A stretch of DNA of 37,525 nt from Afipia sp. (GTDB taxonomy: Bacteria; Pseudomonadota; Alphaproteobacteria; Rhizobiales; Xanthobacteraceae), in NCBI GenBank assembly GCA_017474385.1, contig JAFVHU010000008.1:1-37525 (forward strand). The letters run 5' to 3'. Position 1 is the stretch's first letter, and the number at the start of each line of letters is the position of its first letter. The position numbers and the translations under genes were made by a program. Of this stretch, positions 16,677 to 24,240 are shown one piece after another. The notes below the pieces were generated by a model. It saw nothing but the letters and a program-made list of their open reading frames with translations. It made no database searches and had not been told where the DNA came from.

Positions 16677-17849
16677 ATGATTCCGAACGCGCATAGTATG
16701 TTCAACTTCGATCTCGGCGAGACCGCGGATGCGATCCGCGAAACCGTCCGCGATTTCTCGGCGAACGAGATCGCGCCCCGTGCCGAGGAGATCGACAAGA
16801 GCAACCAGTTCCCGCGCGACCTCTGGCCCAAGATGGGCGCTCTGGGTCTGCTTGGCATGACCGTCGAGGAAGATTTTGGCGGCTCCGGGCTCGGCTACCT
16901 CGAACACTGTATCGCGATGGAGGAAATCTCCCGTGCCTCGGCATCGGTGGGGCTGTCGTACGGTGCGCACTCCAACCTGTGCGTCAACCAGATCCGCCGT
17001 AACGGCAACGCTGCCCAGAAAAGAAAGTATCTTCCGAAGCTGATCTCGGGCGAGCACGTCGGCGCGCTGGCGATGTCAGAGCCTGGAGCGGGATCGGACG
17101 TGGTGTCGATGAAGACGCGCGCAGACAAGAAGGGCGATCGCTACGTCATCAACGGCAACAAGATGTGGATCACCAACGGGCCGACTGCGGAGACGCTGGT
17201 GGTCTACGCCAAGACCGATCCGGCGGCCGGGCCGCGCGGCATGACGGCGTTTCTGATCGAAAAAGGCATGAAGGGATTTTCGACAGCGCAGAAGCTCGAC
17301 AAGTTCGGCATGCGCGGCTCCGACACCTGCGAACTGGTGTTCGAGGATTGCGAGGTGCCGGAGGAGAACGTGCTCGGCAATGTCGGACGCGGCGTCAACG
17401 TGCTGATGTCCGGCCTCGACTATGAGCGCGCCGTGCTGGCGGCCGGACCGCTCGGCATCATGCAGGCCTGTCTCGATGTGGTGATGCCCTACATCCACGA
17501 GCGCAAGCAGTTCGGCGAGCCGATCGGCAGCTTCCAGCTCGTGCAGGGAAAAGTCGCCGACATGTATGTCGCGATGAATGCGTCCCGCGCTTACGTCTAC
17601 GCGGTCGCGAAGGCCTGCGATCGCGGCGAGACTACACGCGAGGACGCGGCAGGTGCGATCCTTTACGCGGCGGAGCGCGCAACCCAGTGTGCGCTGGACG
17701 CGATCCAGTTGCTTGGCGGTAACGGTTACATCAACGATTATCCGACCGGGCGGCTTCTGCGCGACGCCAAGCTCTACGAAATCGGCGCCGGCACCAGCGA
17801 AATCCGCCGCATGCTGATCGGCCGCGAGCTGTTCGAAAAGACGGCGTGA
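16677..17849 (+). CDS. ivd: Isovaleryl-CoA dehydrogenase
   Basis: This 390-residue FAD enzyme of leucine and isoprenoid breakdown oxidises isovaleryl-CoA to 3-methylcrotonyl-CoA. Motifs: [18 protein letters not shown] (130-147), [10 protein letters not shown] (159-168), the IVD-type catalytic base E250 in [16 protein letters not shown] (243-258), and [20 protein letters not shown] near the end. The canonical medium-chain glutamate position reads IGAGT, as in IVD. ATG 16677 is preceded by GGGGAGAG and homology begins there, so a longer upstream start (16518) was rejected. In many relatives ivd heads an operon with methylcrotonyl-CoA carboxylase; here it stands alone and a palindromic repeat follows its stop. 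Confidence 0.93.
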   Translation: MIPNAHSMFNFDLGETADAIRETVRDFSANEIAPRAEEIDKSNQFPRDLWPKMGALGLLGMTVEEDFGGSGLGYLEHCIAMEEISRASASVGLSYGAHSNLCVNQIRRNGNAAQKRKYLPKLISGEHVGALAMSEPGAGSDVVSMKTRADKKGDRYVINGNKMWITNGPTAETLVVYAKTDPAAGPRGMTAFLIEKGMKGFSTAQKLDKFGMRGSDTCELVFEDCEVPEENVLGNVGRGVNVLMSGLDYERAVLAAGPLGIMQACLDVVMPYIHERKQFGEPIGSFQLVQGKVADMYVAMNASRAYVYAVAKACDRGETTREDAAGAILYAAERATQCALDAIQLLGGNGYINDYPTGRLLRDAKLYEIGAGTSEIRRMLIGRELFEKTA

Positions 17850-17866
17850 CGGTTAGCTAGTTTGAT

Positions 17867-17976
17867 GTCATTCCGGGGCGCGAGCGCTTGCGAGCGAACC
17901 CGGAATCCAGCAGTTACTTTCCGATGAACTTGTCGAGATTCCGGATCAGCCCGCTGCGCGGTCCGTCCGGAATGAC
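17867..17976. repeat. Palindromic intergenic repeat (Nitrobacteraceae type)
   Basis: The 110-bp element is bounded by GTCATTCCGG (17867-17876) and its reverse complement CCGGAATGAC (17967-17976). Inside are a GCGAGCG..CGAGCG core, ACCCGGAATCC (17898-17908) and GATTCCGG (near 17937). ATTCCGGG...CCCGGAAT repeats of this kind occur between genes throughout Bradyrhizobium and Rhodopseudomonas genomes. It lies between two convergent 3' ends (17849 and 17987), so it may also aid termination. Confidence 0.75.
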
Positions 17977-17986
17977 GGCTGGAGCT

Positions 17987-18799
17987 CTATCGTGGCAGGT
18001 TGTTGACCTTGGCGACCCACGCCCGCACGTCCGGCAGAACTGCCGGCAGCACTTCACGCACTTCATCGACGGTCATGCCCGCCTTGATGCGCGGGTCATA
18101 AAGAATGTTCATGATGTACTGGTCATAGACATCGAAGAAACCCATCGAGACGTCGTCGTTGAACATCGTCCATGGCACCGAGTCGGTGTCGTTGATCGGC
18201 CCGAGGGATTGCAGCAGTTCCTCGTAGGCGCAATCGAGAAACACAAAGTCGCTGTTATCGACGGTCAGGATCACGTCCGAACGCTGGATCTCGTAGTTGT
18301 CGTTCTTGCGAAACCCGGAGAGGCATTGCGGGTCCAGCGAGTCTTGAATTTCCTTCGCCTTCTCCGCGCCGTAGAACGACGTGATGGTTTTCTGAAGATC
18401 ACGGTCGTGAACCAGCGTGATAATGGTGTTGGCATCGTCGCGGTTGGTCGTGATCGCGATGTCGAGATGCTGCACGCGCTTTGCGATATCACCGACAACC
18501 TTTCCGATCTGCTTTTTCCGGTCGGCGCGAGCGGCGCCATCGACAAAGACACGGACCGGCATGTGGTATTTGCGGATACGGTCGACGCGTCCGGCAAGGT
18601 GATATTCCGCACCAAACGCCGTCTTCATGAAGCCGTCGATGATCTGGCTGTCGGTGAAGGTCTTCTTTTCGTTGCGCTGGCGTGCGCTGATGTTGGTCCC
18701 TTCCGCAAGGGTTGGCGACCAAAGTGTCGTGCTGAGCGTCAGGCTGCTCAGCAGCACGATGCCCGGTATCAGCCGCCGTATTGTCGAGGATGCTTCCAT
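17987..18799 (-). CDS. DUF2927 family secreted protein
   Basis: This 270-residue protein has an N-terminal signal sequence (~8-32, hydrophobic, ending SPTLAEG). Its mature part matches the DUF2927 pattern: FTDSQIIDGFMKTAFGAEYH, RIRKYHMPVRVFVDG, C-containing regions (DPQCLSGF, FLDCAYEELLQSLGPINDTD) and the ending LYDPRIKAGMTVDEVREVLP. The two cysteines may form a disulfide in the periplasm. The family is common in alphaproteobacteria and has no established function; a protease-like fold has been suggested for some members, but no zinc-binding motif is evident here. The gene seems monocistronic. Confidence 0.82.
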   Translation of the reverse strand: MEASSTIRRLIPGIVLLSSLTLSTTLWSPTLAEGTNISARQRNEKKTFTDSQIIDGFMKTAFGAEYHLAGRVDRIRKYHMPVRVFVDGAARADRKKQIGKVVGDIAKRVQHLDIAITTNRDDANTIITLVHDRDLQKTITSFYGAEKAKEIQDSLDPQCLSGFRKNDNYEIQRSDVILTVDNSDFVFLDCAYEELLQSLGPINDTDSVPWTMFNDDVSMGFFDVYDQYIMNILYDPRIKAGMTVDEVREVLPAVLPDVRAWVAKVNNLPR

Positions 18800-18869
18800 G
18801 ACAACCTGAGCTACCCGTCACGCCGCCCGCATGCAAGGGAACAGGCGACCGGCTGACGACAAAACGAAG

Positions 18870-18894
18870 AAGGCCGGCCACGACGGCCGGCCTT
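18870..18894 (-). terminator. GC-rich terminator hairpin after the L,D-transpeptidase gene
   Basis: A perfect 10-bp stem AAGGCCGGCC (18870-18879)/GGCCGGCCTT (18885-18894) with a 5-nt loop lies 49 nt past the stop of the minus-strand gene at 18944 and before the DUF2927 start. The trailing T run is short. Confidence 0.7.
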
Positions 18895-18943
18895 GAAGAT
18901 CGTTGCGGCAGGGCCCAGGCCGATGCCGCGTCCCATCCGAATC

Positions 18944-19516
18944 TCAGTTCTTGACGATGACCGTCGCGCCAACCCGCACCCGGTCATACAGGTCGATGAC
19001 GTCGTCATTGACCATGCGGAAACAGCCCGACGAGACGGCCTGGCCGATCGTCTCAGGCTCGTTGGAGCCGTGAATGCGATAAAGCGTCGAGCCGAGATAC
19101 ATCGCGCGTGCGCCGAGCGGATTGTCGGGGCCGCCGACCATGTGGCGCGGCAGATCCGGGCGGCGGCGCAGCATCTGTGCCGGCGGCGTCCAGCTCGGCC
19201 ATTCCTTCTTCGCTGTGATGCGATGGACACCACCCCAGCGGAAGCCATCGCGGCCGACGCCAATGCCATAACGCAGGGCCCGGCCGCCTTCCTGAACCAG
19301 ATACAGCCGGCGTTCCCTGGTATCGATGATGATCGTGCCCGGTGCGTAGTTGCCCTGGAAGCCGACCGTGGTGCGCGGAATCGGGCCGGACCCGCCACTC
19401 ATTCCACCACCGCCGAAAAACGGGAAGAGCGGGTTGTATTCCGCATCGGCCATCGCGAAGCCGCTGCCGCCGAGCAAGGTCGCTGCGGTAAGAATTACGG
19501 TCAAAAGGCGCGTCAT
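18944..19516 (-). CDS. L,D-transpeptidase (YkuD domain)
   Basis: This 190-residue periplasmic enzyme forms 3-3 peptidoglycan cross-links or attaches proteins to the wall. A signal peptide lies at ~1-23 (cleavage near AMA/DA). The YkuD domain spans ~58-188. It begins with TIIIDTRERRLYLV (61-74) and carries the catalytic motif H149-G150 ... S163-G164-C165-x-R167, with C165 as the nucleophile. A short Gly-rich stretch (35-44) links signal and domain. ATG at 19516 was chosen over one four codons upstream because GAGGATT lies directly before it. The family has many paralogues in this bacterial group; which one this is cannot be said. It is divergent from the ThDP enzyme across ~285 bp in which no promoter could be recognised. 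Confidence 0.92.
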   Translation of the reverse strand: MTRLLTVILTAATLLGGSGFAMADAEYNPLFPFFGGGGMSGGSGPIPRTTVGFQGNYAPGTIIIDTRERRLYLVQEGGRALRYGIGVGRDGFRWGGVHRITAKKEWPSWTPPAQMLRRRPDLPRHMVGGPDNPLGARAMYLGSTLYRIHGSNEPETIGQAVSSGCFRMVNDDVIDLYDRVRVGATVIVKN

Positions 19517-19801
19517 TAGAATCCTCATAAGAGATCGTCAGACTGGGCGAAAATGTTGGCGAACCAAGATCACAGGTGCCACGAACTCTGCGAGAAAGGC
19601 CACAATTTGCCTGTTTTCGCAACCCACGGACGCGTGAAAGGCTTCGAGGTAGCCCATTATGTGCCTGAGGCGTGACTTCTGCGAGACATGCCCCATCTGC
19701 ACGGTCATGCGGCCGTTCCAATCTATCGCAGGCTTTGACGAACTGTCATAAGGATGGTTCATCGAACGTCATCACAACAAAAAGCCTCGAACGGGAGTGA
19801 A

Positions 19802-21352
19802 ATGATGAACGGCGCGGAAAGTCTGGTGCGAACATTGGTCGCGGGCGATGTGAATGTCTGCTTCACCAATCCGGGAACATCGGAGATGCATTTTGTCGCC
19901 GCGCTGGATCGGGTCGACGGCATGCGATGCGTGCTCGGACTGTTCGAAGGTGTCGTCACCGGCGCCGCCGACGGGTATTACCGGATGGCCGGGAAGCCGG
20001 CATCGACACTGCTGCATCTCGGACCCGGTCTCGCCAACGGCCTCGCCAATCTGCACAACGCGAAGAAGGCGCATTCCGGCATCGTCAACATCGTCGGGCA
20101 GCATGCGACCTATCACATCGAATACAATGCACCGCTGACGTCGGACATCGAAGGTCTCGCGCGGCCGATGTCGGCCTGGGTCCGCACCTCGCCGGATTCG
20201 AAATCCATCGCGCGCGACGGCGCTGCCGCCATTGCCGCGGCGAGAAGCCATCCGGGCCAGATCGCGACGCTTATTCTCCCGGCGGACACCGCGTGGAATG
20301 AAGCCGACGGCATCGCGCAGGTGCCCGCGGATTCGCAGCGCGCCAGTTATTCGCCGCAGGCGGTGGACGAGGCCGCGCGCGTTCTGCGCAGCGGAGAGCA
20401 GACGCTGCTGCTGCTGACCGGCAAGGCTCTCACGGAAGAAGGACTTGCACTCGCCGCGCGCATCGCCGGCAAGACCGGATGCAAGGTCATGGGCCAGACC
20501 TACAATCCGCGTATGGCTCGTGGCCGCGGCCGTTTTTCCATCGACCGCATCCCCTATGTGATCGAGCAGGCACTGCCAATCCTGAAGGATTTCCGCCACA
20601 TCGTTCTGATCGAGACAAACGACCCGGTGGCGTTCTTCGCCTATCCGAACAAGCCGAGCTTGCTGAAGCCGGAAGGCTGCGAGGTTCATCGCATGTGCGA
20701 GTCCGGCGAGAACTCCGTGGCGGCCTTGCATGCGCTGGCCGATGCGCTCGGCGCCAAGGCGAGCGACGCGAAACCGCAGCAGCTTGTCGAATTGGCCAAG
20801 CCAACCGGCGCGCTGACGTATGCATCCATCGCGCAGGCCATCGCGATGGCTATCCCGGAGAACGCCATCGTGGTCGATGAATCGATCACCACCGGACGTG
20901 GCTTCTTTCCGCCGACGGCGGCAGCGCCTCCGCACGACTGGCTTCAGAACATGGGCGGCTCGATCGGTTTCTCGACGCCGGTCGCGACCGGCGCCGCGGT
21001 TGCCTGCCCGGATCGCAAGGTGATCTGCATGGTCGGCGACGGCAGCGCGATGTACACGCTTCAGTCGCTGTGGACGCAGGCGCGCGAAGGTCTCGACGTC
21101 ACCACCATCGTCTTCGCCAACCGCACGTATCAAATCCTGAAGGGCGAATTCGCAGGCGTCGATGCCGGCGAACCCGGCCGCAAGGCGCTCGACATGCTGA
21201 ACATCGACAATCCCGCACTCGACTGGGTGTCGCTGGCGAAAGGCATGGGCGTGCCCGCTCAGTCGGTCACCACCGCCGAGGATTTTTCAAACGCGCTGAC
21301 CAACTCGGTGCGCGAAAAGGGTCCGCGGCTGATCGAAGTGGTCATGGCATGA
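19802..21352 (+). CDS. ThDP-dependent decarboxylase/acetolactate-synthase-like enzyme
   Basis: This 516-residue member of the acetolactate synthase/benzoylformate decarboxylase superfamily contains the activating glutamate E49 (GLFEGVVTGAADGYYRM, 47-62). The ThDP-Mg motif starts GDGS (412-415) and ends near N440 (VFANRTYQ). A central domain (~185-330) and the PYR and PP domains at either end are complete. Where acetolactate synthases have TSGPG, this protein has LHLGPG, placing H72 close to the position of the catalytic histidine in benzoylformate decarboxylase. Automatic pipelines often name such proteins acetolactate synthase large subunit, and no small subunit follows. The ATG at 19802 has GGGAG upstream. 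The TGA stop lies within an intergenic repeat. The substrate is unresolved. Confidence 0.83.
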   Translation: MMNGAESLVRTLVAGDVNVCFTNPGTSEMHFVAALDRVDGMRCVLGLFEGVVTGAADGYYRMAGKPASTLLHLGPGLANGLANLHNAKKAHSGIVNIVGQHATYHIEYNAPLTSDIEGLARPMSAWVRTSPDSKSIARDGAAAIAAARSHPGQIATLILPADTAWNEADGIAQVPADSQRASYSPQAVDEAARVLRSGEQTLLLLTGKALTEEGLALAARIAGKTGCKVMGQTYNPRMARGRGRFSIDRIPYVIEQALPILKDFRHIVLIETNDPVAFFAYPNKPSLLKPEGCEVHRMCESGENSVAALHALADALGAKASDAKPQQLVELAKPTGALTYASIAQAIAMAIPENAIVVDESITTGRGFFPPTAAAPPHDWLQNMGGSIGFSTPVATGAAVACPDRKVICMVGDGSAMYTLQSLWTQAREGLDVTTIVFANRTYQILKGEFAGVDAGEPGRKALDMLNIDNPALDWVSLAKGMGVPAQSVTTAEDFSNALTNSVREKGPRLIEVVMA

Positions 21353-21415
21353 TCCCGAAAAGCATGCCCTCGGGCTCGACCCGAGGGTGGCACCGGTTTT
21401 CGGAAAAGATCATGC
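21347..21415. repeat. Palindromic repeat with nested hairpin, overlapping the stop codon of the ThDP enzyme
   Basis: The outer arms GCATGATC (21347-21354) and GATCATGC (21408-21415) enclose a perfect inner stem CCCTCGGG/CCCGAGGG (21367-21374, 21380-21387). Partly matching CCGAAAAG and GGTTTTCGG stretches lie between. The layout resembles the GCATGATC...GATCATGC repeats common in Bradyrhizobium relatives. The TGA at 21350-21352 that ends the preceding gene is part of the outer arm. Confidence 0.78.
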
Positions 21416-21448
21416 TGGAAATAGCAAGATCGGCCCGATTGAGCTGAA

Positions 21449-21505
21449 GGAACCTCGCGCGAGGCTTTTGCGTTGAACACGTGCAAGCATTCTCGCGGGG
21501 GTTCC
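21449..21505 (+). promoter_or_regulatory. RBS-proximal hairpin upstream of the short conserved gene at 21510
   Basis: GGAACCTCGCGCGAG (21449-21463) pairs with CTCGCGGGGGTTCC (21492-21505) over 14 base pairs, including one G-U pair, with a single bulged G at 21457 and a 28-nt loop. The right arm contains the G-rich stretch (21497-21501) that is the best Shine-Dalgarno candidate for the ATG at 21510. The fold could therefore hide the ribosome-binding site. It could instead be a terminator remnant. Confidence 0.45.
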
Positions 21506-21509
21506 TGAG

Positions 21510-21728
21510 ATGAACGTCTTTCAGGGCTCGTCCTTCAGCCCCGACACCATTGCGGTCATGACGCAAGCCTTTGAGGAGGCGGTCGAGACCTTGCCGTTTC
21601 CGGTGGGCTCGGCGCGGGTTCAGGCGCTGGCGAAAAATATCGTCGAGCTTGCGTCACAAGGCGAGCGCGACCCGGAGCGCATGAAGCTTCTGGCGTTGCT
21701 GGCGCTGAAATCGGTCCGGCACGACTGA
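21510..21728 (+). CDS. Short conserved hypothetical protein
   Basis: This 72-residue, mostly helical, soluble protein has no signal peptide or membrane segment. It reads MNVFQGSSFSPDTIAVMTQA, then an acidic helix FEEAVETLPF and a C-terminal helix MKLLALLALKSV. Short proteins with a DPERMKLLALLAL-like end are frequent in Rhizobiales and have no known function. Coding is supported by codon use like its neighbours and by its compact, evenly charged composition. A strong hairpin lies directly upstream of the start. A wider look for domains found none. Confidence 0.65.
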   Translation: MNVFQGSSFSPDTIAVMTQAFEEAVETLPFPVGSARVQALAKNIVELASQGERDPERMKLLALLALKSVRHD

Positions 21729-21833
21729 GACTTGTACCTGCCGCAGCCAATTGCCGACGCCGCCGGCGGTATCATGGAAAGGTTTAGTTAAGTCTTCGGC
21801 AGCTTCTTGCCGCTAGATTAGCCGTGGCTTTAC

Positions 21834-21998
21834 CTAGTGGTCCTATTCCAACATTCGCACCCCGTTTCGGCAGGCTTTTTGCGAATGTTGGAATTAAAGG
21901 ACCACTAGAGAATATGATTCTAGTGGAGTTTTGGATTTGACATTCGCGTTACGGATTTGCGGCCAAGTGCGGCGCGAATGTCAAATCCACTCCACTAG
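21834..21998. repeat. Two-hairpin intergenic repeat, copy A
   Basis: Two adjacent long inverted repeats, each bounded by CTAGTGG and CCACTAG, fill most of the 320-bp gap between the short conserved gene and the Flp pilin. Hairpin 1 (21834-21908, 75 bp) has arms CTAGTGGTCC...CCAACATTCGC and GCGAATGTTGG...GGACCACTAG. Hairpin 2 (21920-21998, 79 bp) has arms CTAGTGGAG...GGATTTGACATTCGCG and CGCGAATGTCAAATCC...CTCCACTAG. A second copy with the same module lengths is at 28523-28689. Nothing else was recognised in this gap. Confidence 0.93.
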
Positions 21999-22049
21999 CG
22001 CTCGTATCGCGAAGCCGTCATGTGCAAGAAATGCAGTGAGGTTGATCCG

Positions 22050-22211
22050 ATGAAGACGGCGATTGATTTTATTCGCGACGAGAAGGCTGCGACGTCGATC
22101 GAGTATGCCCTGATTGCGACAGGCATCGCGGTCGCGATCGTCGCCGCTGTCAATGGCCTGGGCACCACGCTCGGGGGCAAGTACGCCACGGTCAAGGCTG
22201 CATTCGATTGA
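22050..22211 (+). CDS. flp: Flp/Fap-type IVb pilin
   Basis: This 53-residue pilin precursor of the tight-adherence (Tad) type has a short positively charged leader (MKTAIDFIRDEKA). The conserved processing region ATSIEYALIA (14-23) places E18 at +5 and Y19 at +6 of the mature pilin, and a single hydrophobic helix runs to ~38. The usual glycine just before the cleavage site is A13 here. ATG 22050 was chosen over an upstream ATG (22020) because the pilin pattern starts there and GAGG lies ~10 nt before it. No Tad secretion or prepilin peptidase genes are in the window, so this pilin is an orphan locally. It follows the two-hairpin repeat by ~50 bp. Confidence 0.87.
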   Translation: MKTAIDFIRDEKAATSIEYALIATGIAVAIVAAVNGLGTTLGGKYATVKAAFD

Positions 22212-22219
22212 CCTGAAGA

Positions 22220-22237
22220 CCGGCGCATATCCGCCGG
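22220..22237. terminator. Possible weak terminator after the pilin gene
   Basis: A 6-bp stem CCGGCG (22220-22225)/CGCCGG (22232-22237) with a 6-nt loop lies 8 nt after the pilin stop and before the end of the convergent gene at 22276. No T run follows, so this is tentative. Confidence 0.35.
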
Positions 22238-22275
22238 CGCAATTCCAGAGCAAAATCTGCCTTTCACTCCGGTCA

Positions 22276-23979
22276 CTACGTGGCCGCAGTTAAAGACAAT
22301 CGCGATAATCCCAATCCGAGAGTTCGCGGATCGGCCGACATTCCCTCGGACAATGGCGATCGCGGCGTATCGATCTCGAACGAAATTTTTAAGGTGCTGC
22401 CGGAAGATTCGTTTGTTCGAGGCGGAAGCGACGCCGTCAGCCACCGGGGCTGATTCAATCTTCCAGCCTCAAACACCCATTCCGCGATTTGCCGATCTGC
22501 GGCGCACACGCGAACGCGAACGGGGTCGCGTTGTTTGCCCAGAAATGCGTGGGCAAACGCGTTCAGGACAAGCCGGTCTCCCGCTTTTGCTTGAACCGGC
22601 AACGCGAGTTCGGCGCGGCGCTCCACGGTCCAGACGCCCCACGGCTCGGTCACTCCCCAGCCATTCCGCATGAAACAGCGCGAGTCGAGAGCACTGCCGA
22701 AATCGATTTCGTCGCCGATCTGATAGCTCGGCTCCATATCCGGCGTGGTTCTGGCCAGCGCAATCATGCCTTCGATGAACCGGCGGCAACCAGTCTCTAT
22801 GCCGAGACGCGGAGCGATCGCGCGGGCGGCGGCACCGAGTTGATCCGAATTGCGCACCGCGCCCAGAAGCGCATCGGCGACAGTTCGCACAGCGGTGTCG
22901 CTGAACATCACCCCGACGCCGTAGCCCTCGGCGATCTTCTCGGCCATCCATGTGCCCTGCGGCACGATGACGGGTTTGCCGAGGCTTGCAGCTTCCGTGA
23001 ACGCCCCTGACGTCAATGCCTTGTACGGCTGTGCCTCATAGGCCAGCCACACCAGCGATGAGCGCGTCAGATTGGTGAAGTAGTCTTCGACGCTCTGCTC
23101 GTGAGAAATGATCTCGACGTATGATGCGGCCTTCCGCTTCACCCTCGCGATTGAGTCCGCGAATTTGGCAGGAGCCTTGACCAGAAACCTGACCGATGGC
23201 TCGGCGCGGGCAACGCGCTGAACAATCTCGCCAAGATTTTCGGCGAGCGCGCCGGACCTGTTGTTCAAATGCACGTAGATCGTCGGGGTCGCTGGTGTTT
23301 CGTCCTGCTCGCCGTTGAAGGTCCGGCCGAAATGGTGCTGCATCATGAATGGCCGCCGGCGGCAGACGCGCGAGACGGTTCGCGCCTTTGCTTTCGAATT
23401 GACCAGAAAAAACACACGCTCTTGTCCGGGGCGCGTGCCGAGATCGGAACATGCGAGCCGGTAAAGGGCGGCTCTGGCTCTGTAACGTCCGGTGTCGAGA
23501 TCGGTCAGTTCGTCGCCGATGATGCGGAAGAACACGCTCGGGCGCAGCGTTTGCGGACGCCGGGCAAGCCACGCGCCGATGCCGCGAATAAGGATCGGGT
23601 GCCCGCGCGGGAAATAGATCAGGTCTTGCGCGGTGAGTTCTTCCGCATCGAACCTGGCCCACAGGGGCTCAAGGATGTGTGCCGTGTCGCTGAAGGCAAC
23701 AAGCTCGGTGACGTAATTATCGGCGGTGACGTCCAATGCGGGCAGGGGGCTGAGAACGGCCTGGGCGGAAAGAGATGCGGCGACATCCGCGTCAGTTGAA
23801 CGGAGCGCAAGAATTGCGACAGACATCTCCAGCGCGCTTCCCTCGGTCTTGAAGGACACCAGCTCATTCAGCCAGTGGCTGGATTGGTCGAGCGGCTCAA
23901 AGCTGGCAATGATCAGTTTGCGATGGGACACAGCCGCGCGACCGAGCGCGTCTTGCAGCGAAGCGTCGAGTGCCGTCAT
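22276..23979 (-). CDS. Large GT-B-like glycosyltransferase protein with C-terminal beta-rich domain
   Basis: This 567-residue cytoplasmic protein has no signal peptide or membrane helix. Residues ~230-410 look like the donor-binding half of a GT-B glycosyltransferase: beta-strands YVHLNN and RFLVKAP, then SSLVWLAYEAQPYKALTSGAF followed by TEAASLGKPVIVPQGTWMAE (E329 in the nucleotide-sugar region) and GYGVGVMF. The N-terminal part (1-225) is less recognisable. A C-terminal segment (~425-563) reads as a beta-sandwich (FMRNGWGVTEPWGVWT, LVLNAFAHAFLG, ISFEIDTPRSP, LGLGLSRLSL) like a carbohydrate-associated domain. ATG 23979 has GGAGAG upstream, and a GTG two codons earlier is possible. A role in cell-surface polysaccharide or glycoprotein synthesis is inferred. 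It is convergent with the pilin gene. Confidence 0.7.
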   Translation of the reverse strand: MTALDASLQDALGRAAVSHRKLIIASFEPLDQSSHWLNELVSFKTEGSALEMSVAILALRSTDADVAASLSAQAVLSPLPALDVTADNYVTELVAFSDTAHILEPLWARFDAEELTAQDLIYFPRGHPILIRGIGAWLARRPQTLRPSVFFRIIGDELTDLDTGRYRARAALYRLACSDLGTRPGQERVFFLVNSKAKARTVSRVCRRRPFMMQHHFGRTFNGEQDETPATPTIYVHLNNRSGALAENLGEIVQRVARAEPSVRFLVKAPAKFADSIARVKRKAASYVEIISHEQSVEDYFTNLTRSSLVWLAYEAQPYKALTSGAFTEAASLGKPVIVPQGTWMAEKIAEGYGVGVMFSDTAVRTVADALLGAVRNSDQLGAAARAIAPRLGIETGCRRFIEGMIALARTTPDMEPSYQIGDEIDFGSALDSRCFMRNGWGVTEPWGVWTVERRAELALPVQAKAGDRLVLNAFAHAFLGKQRDPVRVRVCAADRQIAEWVFEAGRLNQPRWLTASLPPRTNESSGSTLKISFEIDTPRSPLSEGMSADPRTLGLGLSRLSLTAAT

Positions 23980-24043
23980 TGCCACTCTCCAGCCGCTACG
24001 TCAGCGCGATCTAAAAAATGTCTTGTGAAATGTCTTTTTGAAA

Positions 24044-24118
24044 TGGTGGGCGCACAAGGGATCGAACCTTGGACCTCTCCCGTGTGAAGGGAACGCTCTC
24101 CCGCTGAGCTATGCGCCC
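24044..24118 (-). tRNA. tRNA-Val (anticodon CAC)
   Basis: The complementary strand folds into a full cloverleaf of 75 nt including the encoded CCA. The acceptor stem is GGGCGCA/TGCGCCC with discriminator A, and the D arm is GCTC...GAGC. The anticodon loop TTCACAC gives CAC, which reads GUG valine codons. The T arm carries GGTTCGATCC. No truncated 3' copy indicating an integrated island was seen nearby. Confidence 0.96.
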
Positions 24119-24146
24119 GGAACCACCGGATATCTTTCGGAGCGGC

Positions 24147-24176
24147 GATTTACGGAAGCAGGGGCAGGGGTGTCAA
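24147..24176 (-). promoter_or_regulatory. Probable sigma-70 type promoter for tRNA-Val
   Basis: On the complementary strand, TTGACA (24176-24171) is followed after 18 nt by TAAATC (24152-24147). The predicted transcription start lies about 20 nt before the tRNA 5' end at 24118. The -35 box is a perfect match to consensus; the -10 is weaker. Confidence 0.55.
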
Positions 24177-24240
24177 GCGCGGTCGGCCCGTGTACTTCAG
24201 AATTCGGCTCAAATCCCGCCGTATCCGCTCGATGATCAGA

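Noticed and set aside
24044-24118. tRNA-Val as an integration site for a genomic island
   Set aside because: No integrase, no repeated tRNA 3' end and no shift in gene type were seen on either side.
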